Shown: positions 9,295-18,475 of the stretch, in pieces
How positions within the stretch are numbered: the stretch's first letter is position 1
How the letters are laid out: every line of letters starts with the position of its first letter
NCBI GenBank assembly: GCA_029558905.1
Contig: JAKQCX010000035.1
Coordinates: forward strand, 213,824-277,823
Source of the DNA: Pseudomonadota bacterium
GTDB taxonomy: Bacteria > Pseudomonadota > Gammaproteobacteria > Burkholderiales > Thiobacillaceae
Reading direction: 5' to 3'
Length of the DNA stretch: 64,000 bases
Program-made: the position numbers and the translations under genes
Notes under the pieces: generated by a model
Databases searched by the model: none
What the model saw: the letters and a program-made list of their open reading frames with translations, nothing else
Told to the model about the DNA's origin: nothing

Positions 9295-10512
9295 ATGAGC
9301 CTGCGCGTCCTGCACGTCTTCGACCACTCCCTGCCGCTGCACTCGGGCTATACCTTCCGCAGCGCCAACATCCTGCGCGGTCAGCGCCGCCTGGGCTGGG
9401 AAACCTTCCATCTCACCAGCCCCAAGCAGCTCGATGCCCAGGGCCTGGAAGAGGAGGCGGACGGCCTGCGCTTCTACCGCACGCCCCGCCCCGGCGGCCT
9501 GGCCAGCAGGCTGCCGGTACTGAACCAGTGGGCCCTCATGGAGGCCACCGAGGTCCGTCTCATGGACCTGGCCAAACGGCTGCGCCCGGACCTGATCCAC
9601 GCCCACTCCCCCGTGCTCAACGCCTGGCCCGCCATCCACGTGGGCCGTGCCCTGGGCATCCCTTCGGTCTATGAGATCCGCGCCTTCTGGGAGGACGCCG
9701 CCGTGGACCACGGCACCCAGCAGGAGGGCGGCCTGCGCTATCGCCTCACCAAGTCCATGGAAACCCGGGCAGTGCGCGCCGCCAACCAGGTGGTCACCAT
9801 CTGCCAGGGCCTGCGCGGCGATCTCATCGCCCGCGGCATCCCCGCCGGCAAGATCGGCGTGGTACCCAACGCCGTGGACATCGAGCACTTCCAGCCCAGC
9901 ACCGGCGCCGATCCCGGGCTGAAGGCTAAGCTGGGCCTGGCGGGTTGCCGGGTGATCGGCTTCCTGGGTTCCTTTTATGCCTACGAGGGTCTGGACCTGC
10001 TGCTCGCCGCCCTGCCGCGGATCCTGGAGCAGGCCGCGGACGTGCGCGTGCTGCTGGTGGGCGGCGGCCCCCAGGAGGCCAACCTCAAGGCCCAGGCGCA
10101 AGACCTGGGCTTGAGCGACAAGGTGGTGTTCGTGGGCCGGGTGCCCCACAGCGAGGTGGGCCGCTACTACGACCTGGTGGACCTGCTGGCCTACCCGCGC
10201 CACGCCATGCGCCTCACCGACCTGGTGACGCCGCTCAAGCCCCTGGAGGCCATGGCCCAGGGTCACCTGCTCATTGCCTCCGACGTGGGCGGCCACAGGG
10301 AACTCATCGAGGACGGCAGCACCGGTTTCCTGTTCCGCGCCGAGGATGGGGAGGACCTGGCGCGCAAGGCCCTGACGGCGCTCGACCTGCCCGACCGGGG
10401 TACGGCCATTCGCGCCAACGGCCGACGCTTCGTGGAAACCGAGCGCAACTGGGCGCGCAGCATTGCGCACTATCGCGCCATCTATGGGGCCGCCCTTGGC
10501 CGCACACTCTGA
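9295..10512 (+). CDS. glycosyltransferase family 4, PEP-CTERM/XrtA-associated (TIGR04063-type)
   Basis: A 405-residue GT-B enzyme starting MSLRVLHVFDHSLPLHSGY, a motif characteristic of the second exosortase-A-linked transferase. A Rossmann-like donor domain follows with VIGFLGSFYAYEGLDLL, LLVGGGPQE, and LVTPLKPLEAMAQGHLLIASDVGG. The ATG at 9295 is chosen over an in-frame start at 9223, because the family N-terminus begins there and the earlier codons fall in the palindromic repeat. It probably acts on the cytoplasmic lipid-linked glycan. The sugar donor is unknown. Confidence 0.87.
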   Translation: MSLRVLHVFDHSLPLHSGYTFRSANILRGQRRLGWETFHLTSPKQLDAQGLEEEADGLRFYRTPRPGGLASRLPVLNQWALMEATEVRLMDLAKRLRPDLIHAHSPVLNAWPAIHVGRALGIPSVYEIRAFWEDAAVDHGTQQEGGLRYRLTKSMETRAVRAANQVVTICQGLRGDLIARGIPAGKIGVVPNAVDIEHFQPSTGADPGLKAKLGLAGCRVIGFLGSFYAYEGLDLLLAALPRILEQAADVRVLLVGGGPQEANLKAQAQDLGLSDKVVFVGRVPHSEVGRYYDLVDLLAYPRHAMRLTDLVTPLKPLEAMAQGHLLIASDVGGHRELIEDGSTGFLFRAEDGEDLARKALTALDLPDRGTAIRANGRRFVETERNWARSIAHYRAIYGAALGRTL

Positions 10513-11587
10513 ACCCCGCACGCCGCCGGGCCGACTGGCCCTGATAGGCCCGCTGCCACCACCCTCGGGCGGCATGGCCAACCAGACCCTGCAGCTCGCG
10601 CGTCTGTTGCAAGGCGAAGGGGTACGCGTGGAAATCGTGCAGGTCAACGCCCCTTACCGGCCGGCCTGGACGGGTCGTGTGCCGGTGTTGCGCGCGGCCT
10701 TCCGCCTGCTGCCCTATCTCCATCGCCTGTGGTGCGCGGCCGGGCGCAATCAGCTGTTCCACATCATGGCCAACTCCGGCTGGTCCTGGCACCTGTTCGC
10801 CGCACCGGCCATCTGGATCGCCCGTCTGCGCGGCATTCCCGCGGTCGTCAATTACCGGGGCGGCGAGGCGGAACCCTTTCTGCGCAAGTCGGCAGGCGCA
10901 GTACGCTTCTCCATGCGCCGCGCCGCCGCGCTGGCAGTGCCCTCCGGCTTTCTGCGGGAGGTCTTCGCGCGCTTCGGCGTGGACGCCCGCATCGTGCCCA
11001 ACATCATCGATCTGGAGAAATTCCATGCCGGCAATGCGCATCCTGCCGGCATCCACGTGCTCGTGGCACGCAATCTCGAGCCGCTCTATGACATCGCCAG
11101 CGCCCTGCGCGCATTCGCCCTGTTGCGCGAGCGCCATGCCGGTGCACGCATGAGCGTGGCCGGATCGGGCCCGGAACGGAACCACCTGGAACGGCTCGCC
11201 GAAGAGCTCGGCATCGGCGGGCGGGTCCGCTTCACCGGCCGCCTCGACAGCGAGGCCATGGCCGTGCTTTATCGCGAGGCCACCCTGAGCCTCAACCCAT
11301 CCCTGGCCGATAACATGCCCAACTCGGTGCTGGAGGCCCTGGCCTGCGGCCTGCCCGTGGTCAGCACCGACGTGGGCGGCGTACCCCATCTGGTGCGCCA
11401 CGAACATACCGCGCTGCTGGTGAAGCCCGGCGACGCCGAGGGCATGGCGCAAGCCATGATCCGCCTGATCGAGGACGAGACCTTGCGAGCGAACCTGATA
11501 CGCAACGGCAGCGAGCACGTACGCGCCTTCACCTGGGAACGGGTAGGCGAGAAGTGGATGGGCCTCTACCGTGAGGTGCTGGCATGA
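10484..11587 (+). CDS. glycosyltransferase family 4
   Basis: A GT-B glycosyltransferase of about 367 residues. Key segments are LIGPLPPPSGGMANQTLQLARLL (acceptor-domain loop), VPNIIDLEKFHAGN (inter-domain linker) and NSVLEALACGLPVVSTDVGGVP (donor-binding E-x7-E). The start is uncertain: ATG 10484 overlaps the preceding gene by 29 bases, and another start lies at 10463. No clear ribosome site was seen, so coupling to the upstream gene is likely. It ends overlapping the CapK-like gene by 4 bases. Confidence 0.82.
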   Translation: MGPPLAAHSEPRTPPGRLALIGPLPPPSGGMANQTLQLARLLQGEGVRVEIVQVNAPYRPAWTGRVPVLRAAFRLLPYLHRLWCAAGRNQLFHIMANSGWSWHLFAAPAIWIARLRGIPAVVNYRGGEAEPFLRKSAGAVRFSMRRAAALAVPSGFLREVFARFGVDARIVPNIIDLEKFHAGNAHPAGIHVLVARNLEPLYDIASALRAFALLRERHAGARMSVAGSGPERNHLERLAEELGIGGRVRFTGRLDSEAMAVLYREATLSLNPSLADNMPNSVLEALACGLPVVSTDVGGVPHLVRHEHTALLVKPGDAEGMAQAMIRLIEDETLRANLIRNGSEHVRAFTWERVGEKWMGLYREVLA

Positions 11588-12978
11588 GGTTGCCCGCCGC
11601 CATCGCCGGCCGCCTGGTGTATCCCCTGCAGGAACGCGTATTCAGACGCTCGACCTTCTCCGATCTCGCCACACTTGAGCGCAGCCAATGGCTGACGCGG
11701 GGGGCGCTCGAGGACCTGCAGCGACGCAAGCTACGCGAGTTGTTGGAAGTGGCCCACGCCCATTGTCCCTGGCATCGCCGGCGCATGCAGGCGGCCGGGC
11801 TGGCGCCGGACGACCTGGGCGAGCTCGCCGATCTGCGCCGCCTGCCCACCATGGACAAGGCCGAGGCCGCTGCCCACCGGGATGAGCTGGTGTGGAAGGG
11901 CGTGCCCGGCGGCGCCTACCCGTACAACACCGGCGGTTCCAGCGGCCAGCCCCTCATCTTCCATTTCGGCCGCGGGCGCCAGGCCTCGGACGCCGCCGGC
12001 CGCATCCGCGCGCGGCGCTGGTGGGGCGTGGAGGTGGGCGAGCCGGAGGTCTACATCTGGGGCGCCCCCGTTGAATTGAACAAGACCGACTGGGTGAAGA
12101 CCGTGCGGGACCGCCTCCTGAACCAGCTGGTGCTCAACGCCTTCGCCATGTCTCCGGAACGCATGGACCGTTATCTGGATGCTCTGGAATCCTTCCAGCC
12201 ACGCTGCATCTACGGCTATTCCAGTTCCGTGGCCCTGCTGGCTGCCCATGCCCGGGAGCGGGGCCACCGGCCGCGCCTGCCCAGGCTGCGGGTGGTGTGC
12301 ACCACGGGCGAGCCCCTCTACGATCACCAGCGCAGCCTGATTTCCGAAGTCTTCGGCGTAGCCGTGGCCAACGAGTTCGGCAGCCGCGACATCGGCTTCA
12401 CCGCGCACGAGACCCCCCATGGCCAGATGCTGCTCATGAGCGAGAGCATCATCCTGGAAGTGCTGGACCCCCAGGGCAACCCTGTGGCCCCGGGCCAGAC
12501 GGGCGAGGCGGTGATGACCGGCCTGTGTTCCCAGGCCCAGCCCTTCATCCGCTACCGCACCGGCGACATGCTGCGCATGAGCCCGGAGACGGACCGCGAC
12601 GGGCGCGGCCTGCATGTGATCGCCGAGGTGATGGGTCGGCAGACCGATTTCCTGGTGCGTGCCGACGGCACCATCATGCACGCCCTGGCGGGCATCTACG
12701 TGCTGCGCGCCGTAGATGGGGTGGGGGAATTCAAGCTGATCCAGCATGACCGGCTCAACCTGGAGGCGCAGGTCGTGCCCAATGCGCGCTGGCGGGCGGA
12801 CGGGGCGCGAGCCATCGAAACCGGGCTGCGGGCACGCCTGGGTGACGACGTGACCATCCATGTGCGTCTATTGGATACCATTCCGCCCGAAGCCTCCGGC
12901 AAACACCGCTATGTTGTCAGCCACGTGCGGCTGGAAGGCGGTCTCGAGCAGGCCGCCGGCCATCCGCAACCTCAATAG
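11584..12978 (+). CDS. CapK/phenylacetate-CoA ligase-like adenylate-forming protein
   Basis: A 464-residue member of the AMP-binding superfamily, close to CapK and coenzyme F390 synthetase-like proteins. Visible core motifs are YNTGGSSGQPLIFHFGRGRQ (P-loop-like, about residues 117-136), YGYSSSVALLAAHARERG, NEFGSRDIGFTAHE and QPFIRYRTGDMLRM. In capsule loci such proteins are associated with acyl or aminoacyl decoration of polysaccharide. The substrate is unknown and no carrier protein gene was seen nearby. The ATG overlaps the upstream stop codon. It is followed by the toroid protein and the formyltransferase, with which it may form a decoration module. Confidence 0.82.
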   Translation: MRLPAAIAGRLVYPLQERVFRRSTFSDLATLERSQWLTRGALEDLQRRKLRELLEVAHAHCPWHRRRMQAAGLAPDDLGELADLRRLPTMDKAEAAAHRDELVWKGVPGGAYPYNTGGSSGQPLIFHFGRGRQASDAAGRIRARRWWGVEVGEPEVYIWGAPVELNKTDWVKTVRDRLLNQLVLNAFAMSPERMDRYLDALESFQPRCIYGYSSSVALLAAHARERGHRPRLPRLRVVCTTGEPLYDHQRSLISEVFGVAVANEFGSRDIGFTAHETPHGQMLLMSESIILEVLDPQGNPVAPGQTGEAVMTGLCSQAQPFIRYRTGDMLRMSPETDRDGRGLHVIAEVMGRQTDFLVRADGTIMHALAGIYVLRAVDGVGEFKLIQHDRLNLEAQVVPNARWRADGARAIETGLRARLGDDVTIHVRLLDTIPPEASGKHRYVVSHVRLEGGLEQAAGHPQPQ

Positions 12979-12990
12979 AACCCGCAAGCA

Positions 12991-14199
12991 ATGGACATCG
13001 CCAAACTCGTCGGCCTGCCCTTCCGCTACCAGCCCTGGCGCCCCCGTCACCTGCGCCTGATCCTGGCGGACCTCACCCAGCCCGCCGCGCGGGAGCAGCG
13101 TGACCACAAGACCCATCTGGCCGCCGCCATCGATTGGCTGTGCCATGCCCAGGACATGCGCGACGGCAGACCGGATGCAGGCGGCGTCTCGGCCGGCTGG
13201 AGTTTCGAGGACGGCTGGCTGCCCAGCTACCCGGAAACCACGGGCTACATCATCGAGACCTTCCTGGCCGCCGCTAAGATCCTCGACCGCCCCGAACTGG
13301 TGGAACGGGCGAACCGCATGCTCGATTGGGAACTGTCCCTCCAGGCCCCGGACGGCGCCTTTCCCGGTCACTTCGGCGAGCCCGGCTCCCATCCGGTGAT
13401 CTTCAACCAGGGTCAGATCATGCACGGCCTGGTGGCGGGCCACACCCAGTTGGGCCGACAGGACTGTCTGGAGGCCATGGTCCGCGCCGGCCACTGGTTC
13501 ATCGGCCAACAGGATACGGACGGCTGCTTCCGCAGGTTCGAGCACAACGCCACACCCCACGTCTACAACACCCGCGCCACATGGGCCCTGCTCTCCGCGG
13601 GCCTGGTAGCCGGCGAGCCGGCCCTGGTGGCGGGCGCACGCCGCAACCTGGACTGGGCCCTCGGCCAGCAGACCCCGTCGGGCTGGTACGCCACCAACGC
13701 CTTCGTGCCCGGACGCTCGCCCTTCACCCACACCATCGCCTACGCCATGCGCGGCTTCCTGGAGTGCGGCGTTCTCCTGGGCGAGCAGCGCTACATCGAT
13801 TCCGCCCTGCAAGCCGGCCGGGCCATGGCCCGGGCCCAACGCCAGGACGGCTGGCTGGCGGGCACCTACAAGGACGGCTGGGTGGCTGATGCCGGCTACG
13901 CCTGTCTCACCGGCATCGCCCAGATGAGCCTCAACTGGACGCGCATGGCCCAGGTCGCTGGCGACACCACCTTCCGTACCCACGCCCGCGCCGGCCTGGC
14001 CTACCTCAAGTCCACCCAGCGGCTGGACGCCACGGACAAGACCCTGCGGGGCGGCATCGCCGGCTCCAGTCCCATCTGGGGGGATTACTCCCGCTTCGAG
14101 TATCCCAACTGGGCCGCCAAGTTCTTCGCCGATGCCCTGATGATGGACCTGGCGGACATCGCCATCCCTCCCGTACCCGGGGTGAAGCCCCATGGCTAG
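12991..14199 (+). CDS. alpha/alpha-toroid (six-hairpin glycosidase-like) protein
   Basis: A 402-residue soluble protein without a signal peptide. It is rich in aromatic-Gly hairpins spaced about 50-60 residues apart (SAGWSFEDGWLPSYPETTGY, GCFRRFEHN, SGWYATNAF, DGWLAGTYKDGW), the pattern of alpha/alpha-barrel glycosidase or terpenoid-cyclase-like folds. Homologs sit in many polysaccharide loci and are often listed as hypothetical. A glycan-processing or cyclising role is possible but unproven. It overlaps the formyltransferase gene by 8 bases. Confidence 0.65.
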   Translation: MDIAKLVGLPFRYQPWRPRHLRLILADLTQPAAREQRDHKTHLAAAIDWLCHAQDMRDGRPDAGGVSAGWSFEDGWLPSYPETTGYIIETFLAAAKILDRPELVERANRMLDWELSLQAPDGAFPGHFGEPGSHPVIFNQGQIMHGLVAGHTQLGRQDCLEAMVRAGHWFIGQQDTDGCFRRFEHNATPHVYNTRATWALLSAGLVAGEPALVAGARRNLDWALGQQTPSGWYATNAFVPGRSPFTHTIAYAMRGFLECGVLLGEQRYIDSALQAGRAMARAQRQDGWLAGTYKDGWVADAGYACLTGIAQMSLNWTRMAQVAGDTTFRTHARAGLAYLKSTQRLDATDKTLRGGIAGSSPIWGDYSRFEYPNWAAKFFADALMMDLADIAIPPVPGVKPHG

Positions 14200-15025
14200 G
14201 CTGCGCGTCATGGTCCTGTGCGGCCGCAGTCCCCGGCATCTCTTCGTGGCCAACGCCCTGTGCGAGGCGGCGGAGGTGCTGGCCATCGTCCAGGAGAACG
14301 GCTCCGAGTTCTCCTGGAAGAAACTGGCCCGGACCCTGCGGCCGGGCAATTTCGTGCGCAAGGCCTGGCGCTGGCTGCGGGACAGACGCCGCTACACCGG
14401 CAACCGTGAGGGTGAATTCTTCTTCGGCAACGGCCCCGCGCGCCTGGACCGCCCGGAACTGGTGCGGGCGTTCCCCCACATCAACCACCCGGACGTGGTG
14501 CAGCTTGCCCGTGAACTCCAGCCCGACATGCTGTGCGTGTTCGGCACCTCGCTCATCCGGGGCGACCTGCTGCGGGAAGGCCGCCTGGGCATCGCCAACC
14601 TGCACGGCGGCCTGTCGCCGGAATACCGGGGCGCAGACTGCACCTTCTGGGCCCTGTACAACCGAGAACCACAGAAGGTGGGCTGCACCCTGCACTGGAT
14701 CGACGCCGGCATCGATACCGGCCGCCTCATCGCCCATATCAGCCCGAGGGTCGAAGCGGACGACGACGAACTGCGCCTGTTCTGGCGCAGCGTGCGGACC
14801 AGCGCGGGGGTCTACGCCGAATTCCTGGCCCGCACGGCGGCAGGCGAAGACTTCGGCCAGGGCCAGCCGCACAGGGGCCGGCTCTATCAGGTGAGGCAAC
14901 GCGGTCTGCGGCATGAAAGACGGGTTGACAAGCTGCTGCGGGACGGATTGCTGCGGAACCTGGCGCTGGACAGGCGTGTGACCTGGTTTCCCGCGCAGGC
15001 CGCCGCGGACGCGCGACAAGGCTGA
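14192..15025 (+). CDS. formyltransferase-family protein
   Basis: A 277-residue protein with the N-terminal formyltransferase fold: MVLCGRSPRHLFVANALCE, then the active-site region NLHGGLSPEYRGADCTFWAL with catalytic-type Asn and His, then LHWIDAGIDTGRLIAH with the conserved Asp. It lacks the C-terminal domain of methionyl-tRNA formyltransferase. This, with its position in the sugar locus, argues for N-formylation of an amino sugar rather than of tRNA. If so, a dideoxyamino sugar would be expected, but no aminotransferase for one is present in the window. Confidence 0.75.
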   Translation: MARLRVMVLCGRSPRHLFVANALCEAAEVLAIVQENGSEFSWKKLARTLRPGNFVRKAWRWLRDRRRYTGNREGEFFFGNGPARLDRPELVRAFPHINHPDVVQLARELQPDMLCVFGTSLIRGDLLREGRLGIANLHGGLSPEYRGADCTFWALYNREPQKVGCTLHWIDAGIDTGRLIAHISPRVEADDDELRLFWRSVRTSAGVYAEFLARTAAGEDFGQGQPHRGRLYQVRQRGLRHERRVDKLLRDGLLRNLALDRRVTWFPAQAAADARQG

Positions 15026-15034
15026 GGCAGCGCC

Positions 15035-16336
15035 ATGCGCGACATCCTCGTCACCGCCATCATCCTCGTCTGGCTGCTGCTCATCCTGCGGCGCGCCCAC
15101 TACGGCGCCTATCTGTGGGCCTGGCTCAGTTACATGAACCCCCACAAGCAATGCTGGGGCTTCGCCATGAACATGCCTTTCGCCTACGCCTCCTTCCTGG
15201 TGACCGCCGTATCCATGCTGCTGAGCCGGGAACCCAAACGCATCCCCTGGACCCGGGAGACCATCCTGCTGGTGTTTTTCATGCTGTGGATGACCCTGAC
15301 GACCACCCAGGCCTTCTACGCCGATCTGGCCTGGGAGCAGTGGAACAAGGTCATCAAGATCCAGGCCGGCACCTTCATGACCCTCATGCTCATCACCAGC
15401 AGGGAGCGGCTGCGTGTCTTCATCTGGATCATCGCCCTGTCCCTGGGTTACTACGGCATCAAGGGCGGCATCTTCACCATCGTGCATGGCGGGCAATATC
15501 GGGTGCAGGGACCCTCCGGAACCTTCTTCGAAGGCAACAACGAAATGGCCCTGGCCCTGATCATGACCGTGCCCCTGATACGCTACCTGCACCTCACCGA
15601 AACCCGCCACTGGCTCAAGCTCGGTCTGGCTGGCGCCATGTTCCTCACCACCATCGCCGCCTTCGGCAGCCAGTCGCGCGGCGCCCTGGTGGCCATGGCG
15701 GCCATGGCCACCATGCTCTGGCTCAAGAGCCGCAACAAGCTCATGACCGGGCTGCTCATCGGGCTTAGCGTGTTCACGGCCGTGTCCGTCATGCCGGCGG
15801 AATGGTTCGAGCGCATGCACACGATCAAATCCTATAAGGAGGACGCCTCCGCACAGGGTCGCATCAATGCCTGGTGGACCGCCTTCAACGTCGCCAGGGA
15901 CCGCATCACGGGTGGCGGCTATGAGATGTTCCGGCCCGGGGTATTCCAGGCCTATGCACCCAACCCGGGTGACGTGCACGACGTGCACAGCATCTATTTC
16001 GAGGTCATGGGCGAGCACGGCATCCCGGGCTTCTTCATGTTCATGATGCTCATGGCCTTCACCTGGTTCAAGGCCGGCAGGATCATCCGTGCCTGCAAGC
16101 GGGACCCGGACAAGAAATGGGCGGCCGACCTCGCCGCCATGCTGCAGGTCAGTCTGCTCGGCTACGCCACCGGCGGGGCCTTCCTGGGACTGGCCTATTT
16201 CGACTATTTCTATCACCTGATCACCCTGGTGGTCATTGCCTGGGTACTGGTCTTCAGGCCGGACTTCTATCTGGCCAAGGGCGGAGCGCCGCCCCTGCCA
16301 TCGAGGCCGGACGGCGTCAAGCCGCGTCCAGTCTGA
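15035..16336 (+). CDS. O-glycosylation ligase, exosortase A-associated (TIGR03097-type)
   Basis: A 433-residue multi-spanning membrane protein of the O-antigen ligase/polymerase superfamily. The start MRDILVTAIILVWLLLILRR and the segment LWAWLSYMNPHKQCWGFAMN are characteristic of the exosortase-A-linked branch. The large periplasmic loop between late helices (about residues 260-310, including HDVHSIYFEVMGEHGIPGFF) holds the His and Arg positions used by WaaL-like ligases. It presumably transfers finished glycan to a protein or lipid acceptor in the periplasm. It lies just upstream of the ABC exporter genes. Confidence 0.88.
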   Translation: MRDILVTAIILVWLLLILRRAHYGAYLWAWLSYMNPHKQCWGFAMNMPFAYASFLVTAVSMLLSREPKRIPWTRETILLVFFMLWMTLTTTQAFYADLAWEQWNKVIKIQAGTFMTLMLITSRERLRVFIWIIALSLGYYGIKGGIFTIVHGGQYRVQGPSGTFFEGNNEMALALIMTVPLIRYLHLTETRHWLKLGLAGAMFLTTIAAFGSQSRGALVAMAAMATMLWLKSRNKLMTGLLIGLSVFTAVSVMPAEWFERMHTIKSYKEDASAQGRINAWWTAFNVARDRITGGGYEMFRPGVFQAYAPNPGDVHDVHSIYFEVMGEHGIPGFFMFMMLMAFTWFKAGRIIRACKRDPDKKWAADLAAMLQVSLLGYATGGAFLGLAYFDYFYHLITLVVIAWVLVFRPDFYLAKGGAPPLPSRPDGVKPRPV

Positions 16337-16381
16337 AGCCATGCAAGCCAGCCGTATCCCACTTCCGACCCAACCGTGTCC

Positions 16382-17200
16382 ATGCTGAAAGTCGTCAAGA
16401 ACCTCTACGATTACCGCGAGCTGATGCTGACGCTGGCGTGGAAGAACATCGCCCTGCGCTACAAGCAGGCCTACCTGGGCATCGCCTGGGCCATCATCAA
16501 GCCAGTCACGCTCATGCTCATCTTCACTCTGGTGCGTGCATTCGTGGGCATAGAGAGCGGAGACGTGCCTTATCCCATCCTGGTATTCGCCGCGCTCCTG
16601 CCCTGGACCTTCTTCCAGGAATCCACATCGGATGCGGTGAACAGCGTGGTAGGCAATACGGCGTTGATCAAGAAAATCTACTTTCCGCGCGAGATCTTCC
16701 CCATCACTTCGGTGATGACCAAGCTGGTGGAACTGGGCATCAATTTCTTGATCCTGGCCGGACTGATGGTGTGGTACGGCATGCTGCCTTCCATCCATAT
16801 CCTTTGGGTACCGCTGCTCCTCGTCTATACGGTGTTGGCGGCCTTGACCATCGCCCTTGCCGGAGCCGCCGTAAACGTGTACTACCGCGACGTGGGCCAG
16901 GCTCTGCCCGTGCTGCTTTCCCTGCTGATGTACGCCTCGCCCGTCATCTATCCGCTGCAGCTCGTCAAAGACAAGCTGCTGACCCAGCAGGCGGCCGGGG
17001 AATGGTCGAATGCGCTCTATACGATCTACACGCTGAATCCACTCGCCGGCATCATCGATGCCTTCCAGAATGCAGTCCTCAGGGGTACGGCCCCCGATCC
17101 GCATGCCATGCTGCCCGGCATGGTTTCTATCCTGCTGCTGCTGCCGCTGAGCTACCTGTACTTCAAGCGCGCGGAAAGTTTCTTCGCCGATGTCATCTGA
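16382..17200 (+). CDS. polysaccharide ABC exporter, permease subunit (Wzm-like)
   Basis: An inner-membrane permease of about 272 residues from the ABC-2 family. After a cytoplasmic amphipathic start (YDYRELMLTLAWKNIALRYKQAYLG, the usual Wzm-type interface), about six membrane helices follow. The segment FPREIFPITSVMTKLVELGINF is typical of O-antigen/teichoic acid exporters. The start is ATG 16382; a GTG lies 6 bases earlier. It pairs with the ATP-binding gene 9 bases downstream to flip undecaprenyl-linked glycan across the inner membrane. Confidence 0.88.
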   Translation: MLKVVKNLYDYRELMLTLAWKNIALRYKQAYLGIAWAIIKPVTLMLIFTLVRAFVGIESGDVPYPILVFAALLPWTFFQESTSDAVNSVVGNTALIKKIYFPREIFPITSVMTKLVELGINFLILAGLMVWYGMLPSIHILWVPLLLVYTVLAALTIALAGAAVNVYYRDVGQALPVLLSLLMYASPVIYPLQLVKDKLLTQQAAGEWSNALYTIYTLNPLAGIIDAFQNAVLRGTAPDPHAMLPGMVSILLLLPLSYLYFKRAESFFADVI

Positions 17201-17209
17201 GCCCCGACG

Positions 17210-18433
17210 ATGCCCATAATCGAAGTCGAACACCTCACCAAGGAATATCGTCTGGGTGCCATGCAGGGCTTAAAGCAGGCCCTGCGGAACGCAGCTGCCA
17301 GGCTCACGGACAGGACCGTCACGGAGCGTCCTTTGTTCAAGGCGCTGGATGACGTCAGTTTTTCCATCGAACCCGGCGAGGTGGTCGGCATCATCGGCCA
17401 CAACGGCGCAGGCAAGAGCACCCTGCTCAAGATACTGGCGGGCATCAGCAAACCTACGGCGGGCCGGATGAGGGTGGAGGGCCGCATCGCACCGCTGATC
17501 GAAGTGGGCGCCGGCTTCGTGCCTGACTTCACCGGACGCGAAAACGTCTACCTCAACGGCAGCATCATGGGGCTGCCCAGAAGGGAAATAGACCGCAAGT
17601 TCGACGAGATCGTGGACTTCGCGGAAATGGCGGAATTCATCGATACACCGGTCAAGCGCTACAGCTCCGGGATGCAGGTAAAACTGGCCTTCGCCGTGGC
17701 CACCAGCATCGCATCCGAGATCCTGATCGTCGACGAGGTACTGGCCGTGGGGGATCTGGCCTTCCAGCGCAAATGCTTCGACCGCATGGAAGACCTCATC
17801 AAACGGCAAGGCCGTACCGTACTGCTGGTCAGCCACAATATTCGCCAGGTCGAGCGCATCTGCCACCGCGTCCTGCTCATGGACCACGGCCATGTGGCGG
17901 CGGACGGCCTGCCCAGTGAAATCTGCACCCGCTTCTACAGCGAGAACGACGAAAAGATCAAAAGGCAATCCGCCCACGCGGCGCGCGCGCGCGAGCAAAC
18001 CACAGGCGATGTGGAGAATGCGCGCGTGGAACTCATCGATGACGCAGGAAATGTCACCGACCGGCTCCATTTCGGCGAAAGCGCACGCATCAGGCTTTCC
18101 TTCGATACGCGGATCCCACTCGTCAACCCCACTTTCGGGATCGGCATACACACCACGGATTTTCTTTATCTCGCCACGGAAAACACCCACGAGCGTTTCC
18201 AGGGCATGACCCTTCCAGTGGGGCACCATACCCTGGAAATGACCATACCCGTCTTCCCTTTCCTGCCAGGGGCCTATTCGGTCCGGGTCGGAATCAACTC
18301 GGGTGAGCTCAGCCATGTAAGGTATTACGCGGAATCCCTGGCCACCTTCCGGGTCCTGATTCCCGGACAGCGCATCCGGGGGAACATGAAGGAGGGATTC
18401 GTATCGCTCGCCCCGCAATGGGCGCTGTATTGA
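17210..18433 (+). CDS. polysaccharide ABC exporter, ATP-binding subunit with Wzt-type C-terminal domain
   Basis: A 407-residue protein. The N-terminal ATPase has Walker A GHNGAGKSTLLK (about residue 63), signature YSSGMQVKLAFAVA, Walker B ILIVDEVLAVGD and the H-loop SHNIRQ. Residues about 260-400 form a beta-rich Wzt_C-like domain (FGESARIRLSFDTRIPL, then GVYSVRVGI-type strands near the end), which in characterised systems binds the terminal modification of the glycan before export. The methyltransferase half of the next gene could provide such a cap; this is inference. Confidence 0.9.
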   Translation: MPIIEVEHLTKEYRLGAMQGLKQALRNAAARLTDRTVTERPLFKALDDVSFSIEPGEVVGIIGHNGAGKSTLLKILAGISKPTAGRMRVEGRIAPLIEVGAGFVPDFTGRENVYLNGSIMGLPRREIDRKFDEIVDFAEMAEFIDTPVKRYSSGMQVKLAFAVATSIASEILIVDEVLAVGDLAFQRKCFDRMEDLIKRQGRTVLLVSHNIRQVERICHRVLLMDHGHVAADGLPSEICTRFYSENDEKIKRQSAHAARAREQTTGDVENARVELIDDAGNVTDRLHFGESARIRLSFDTRIPLVNPTFGIGIHTTDFLYLATENTHERFQGMTLPVGHHTLEMTIPVFPFLPGAYSVRVGINSGELSHVRYYAESLATFRVLIPGQRIRGNMKEGFVSLAPQWALY

Positions 18434-18475
18434 ACCCGTATTCCTGACCCGCGCACCATATACGAGTCCTTACGC

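Noticed and set aside
14006..17233. 1075-codon minus-strand open frame
   Set aside because: It runs antisense through the formyltransferase, ligase and ABC permease genes, whose products have clear motifs. The frame is a composition artefact.
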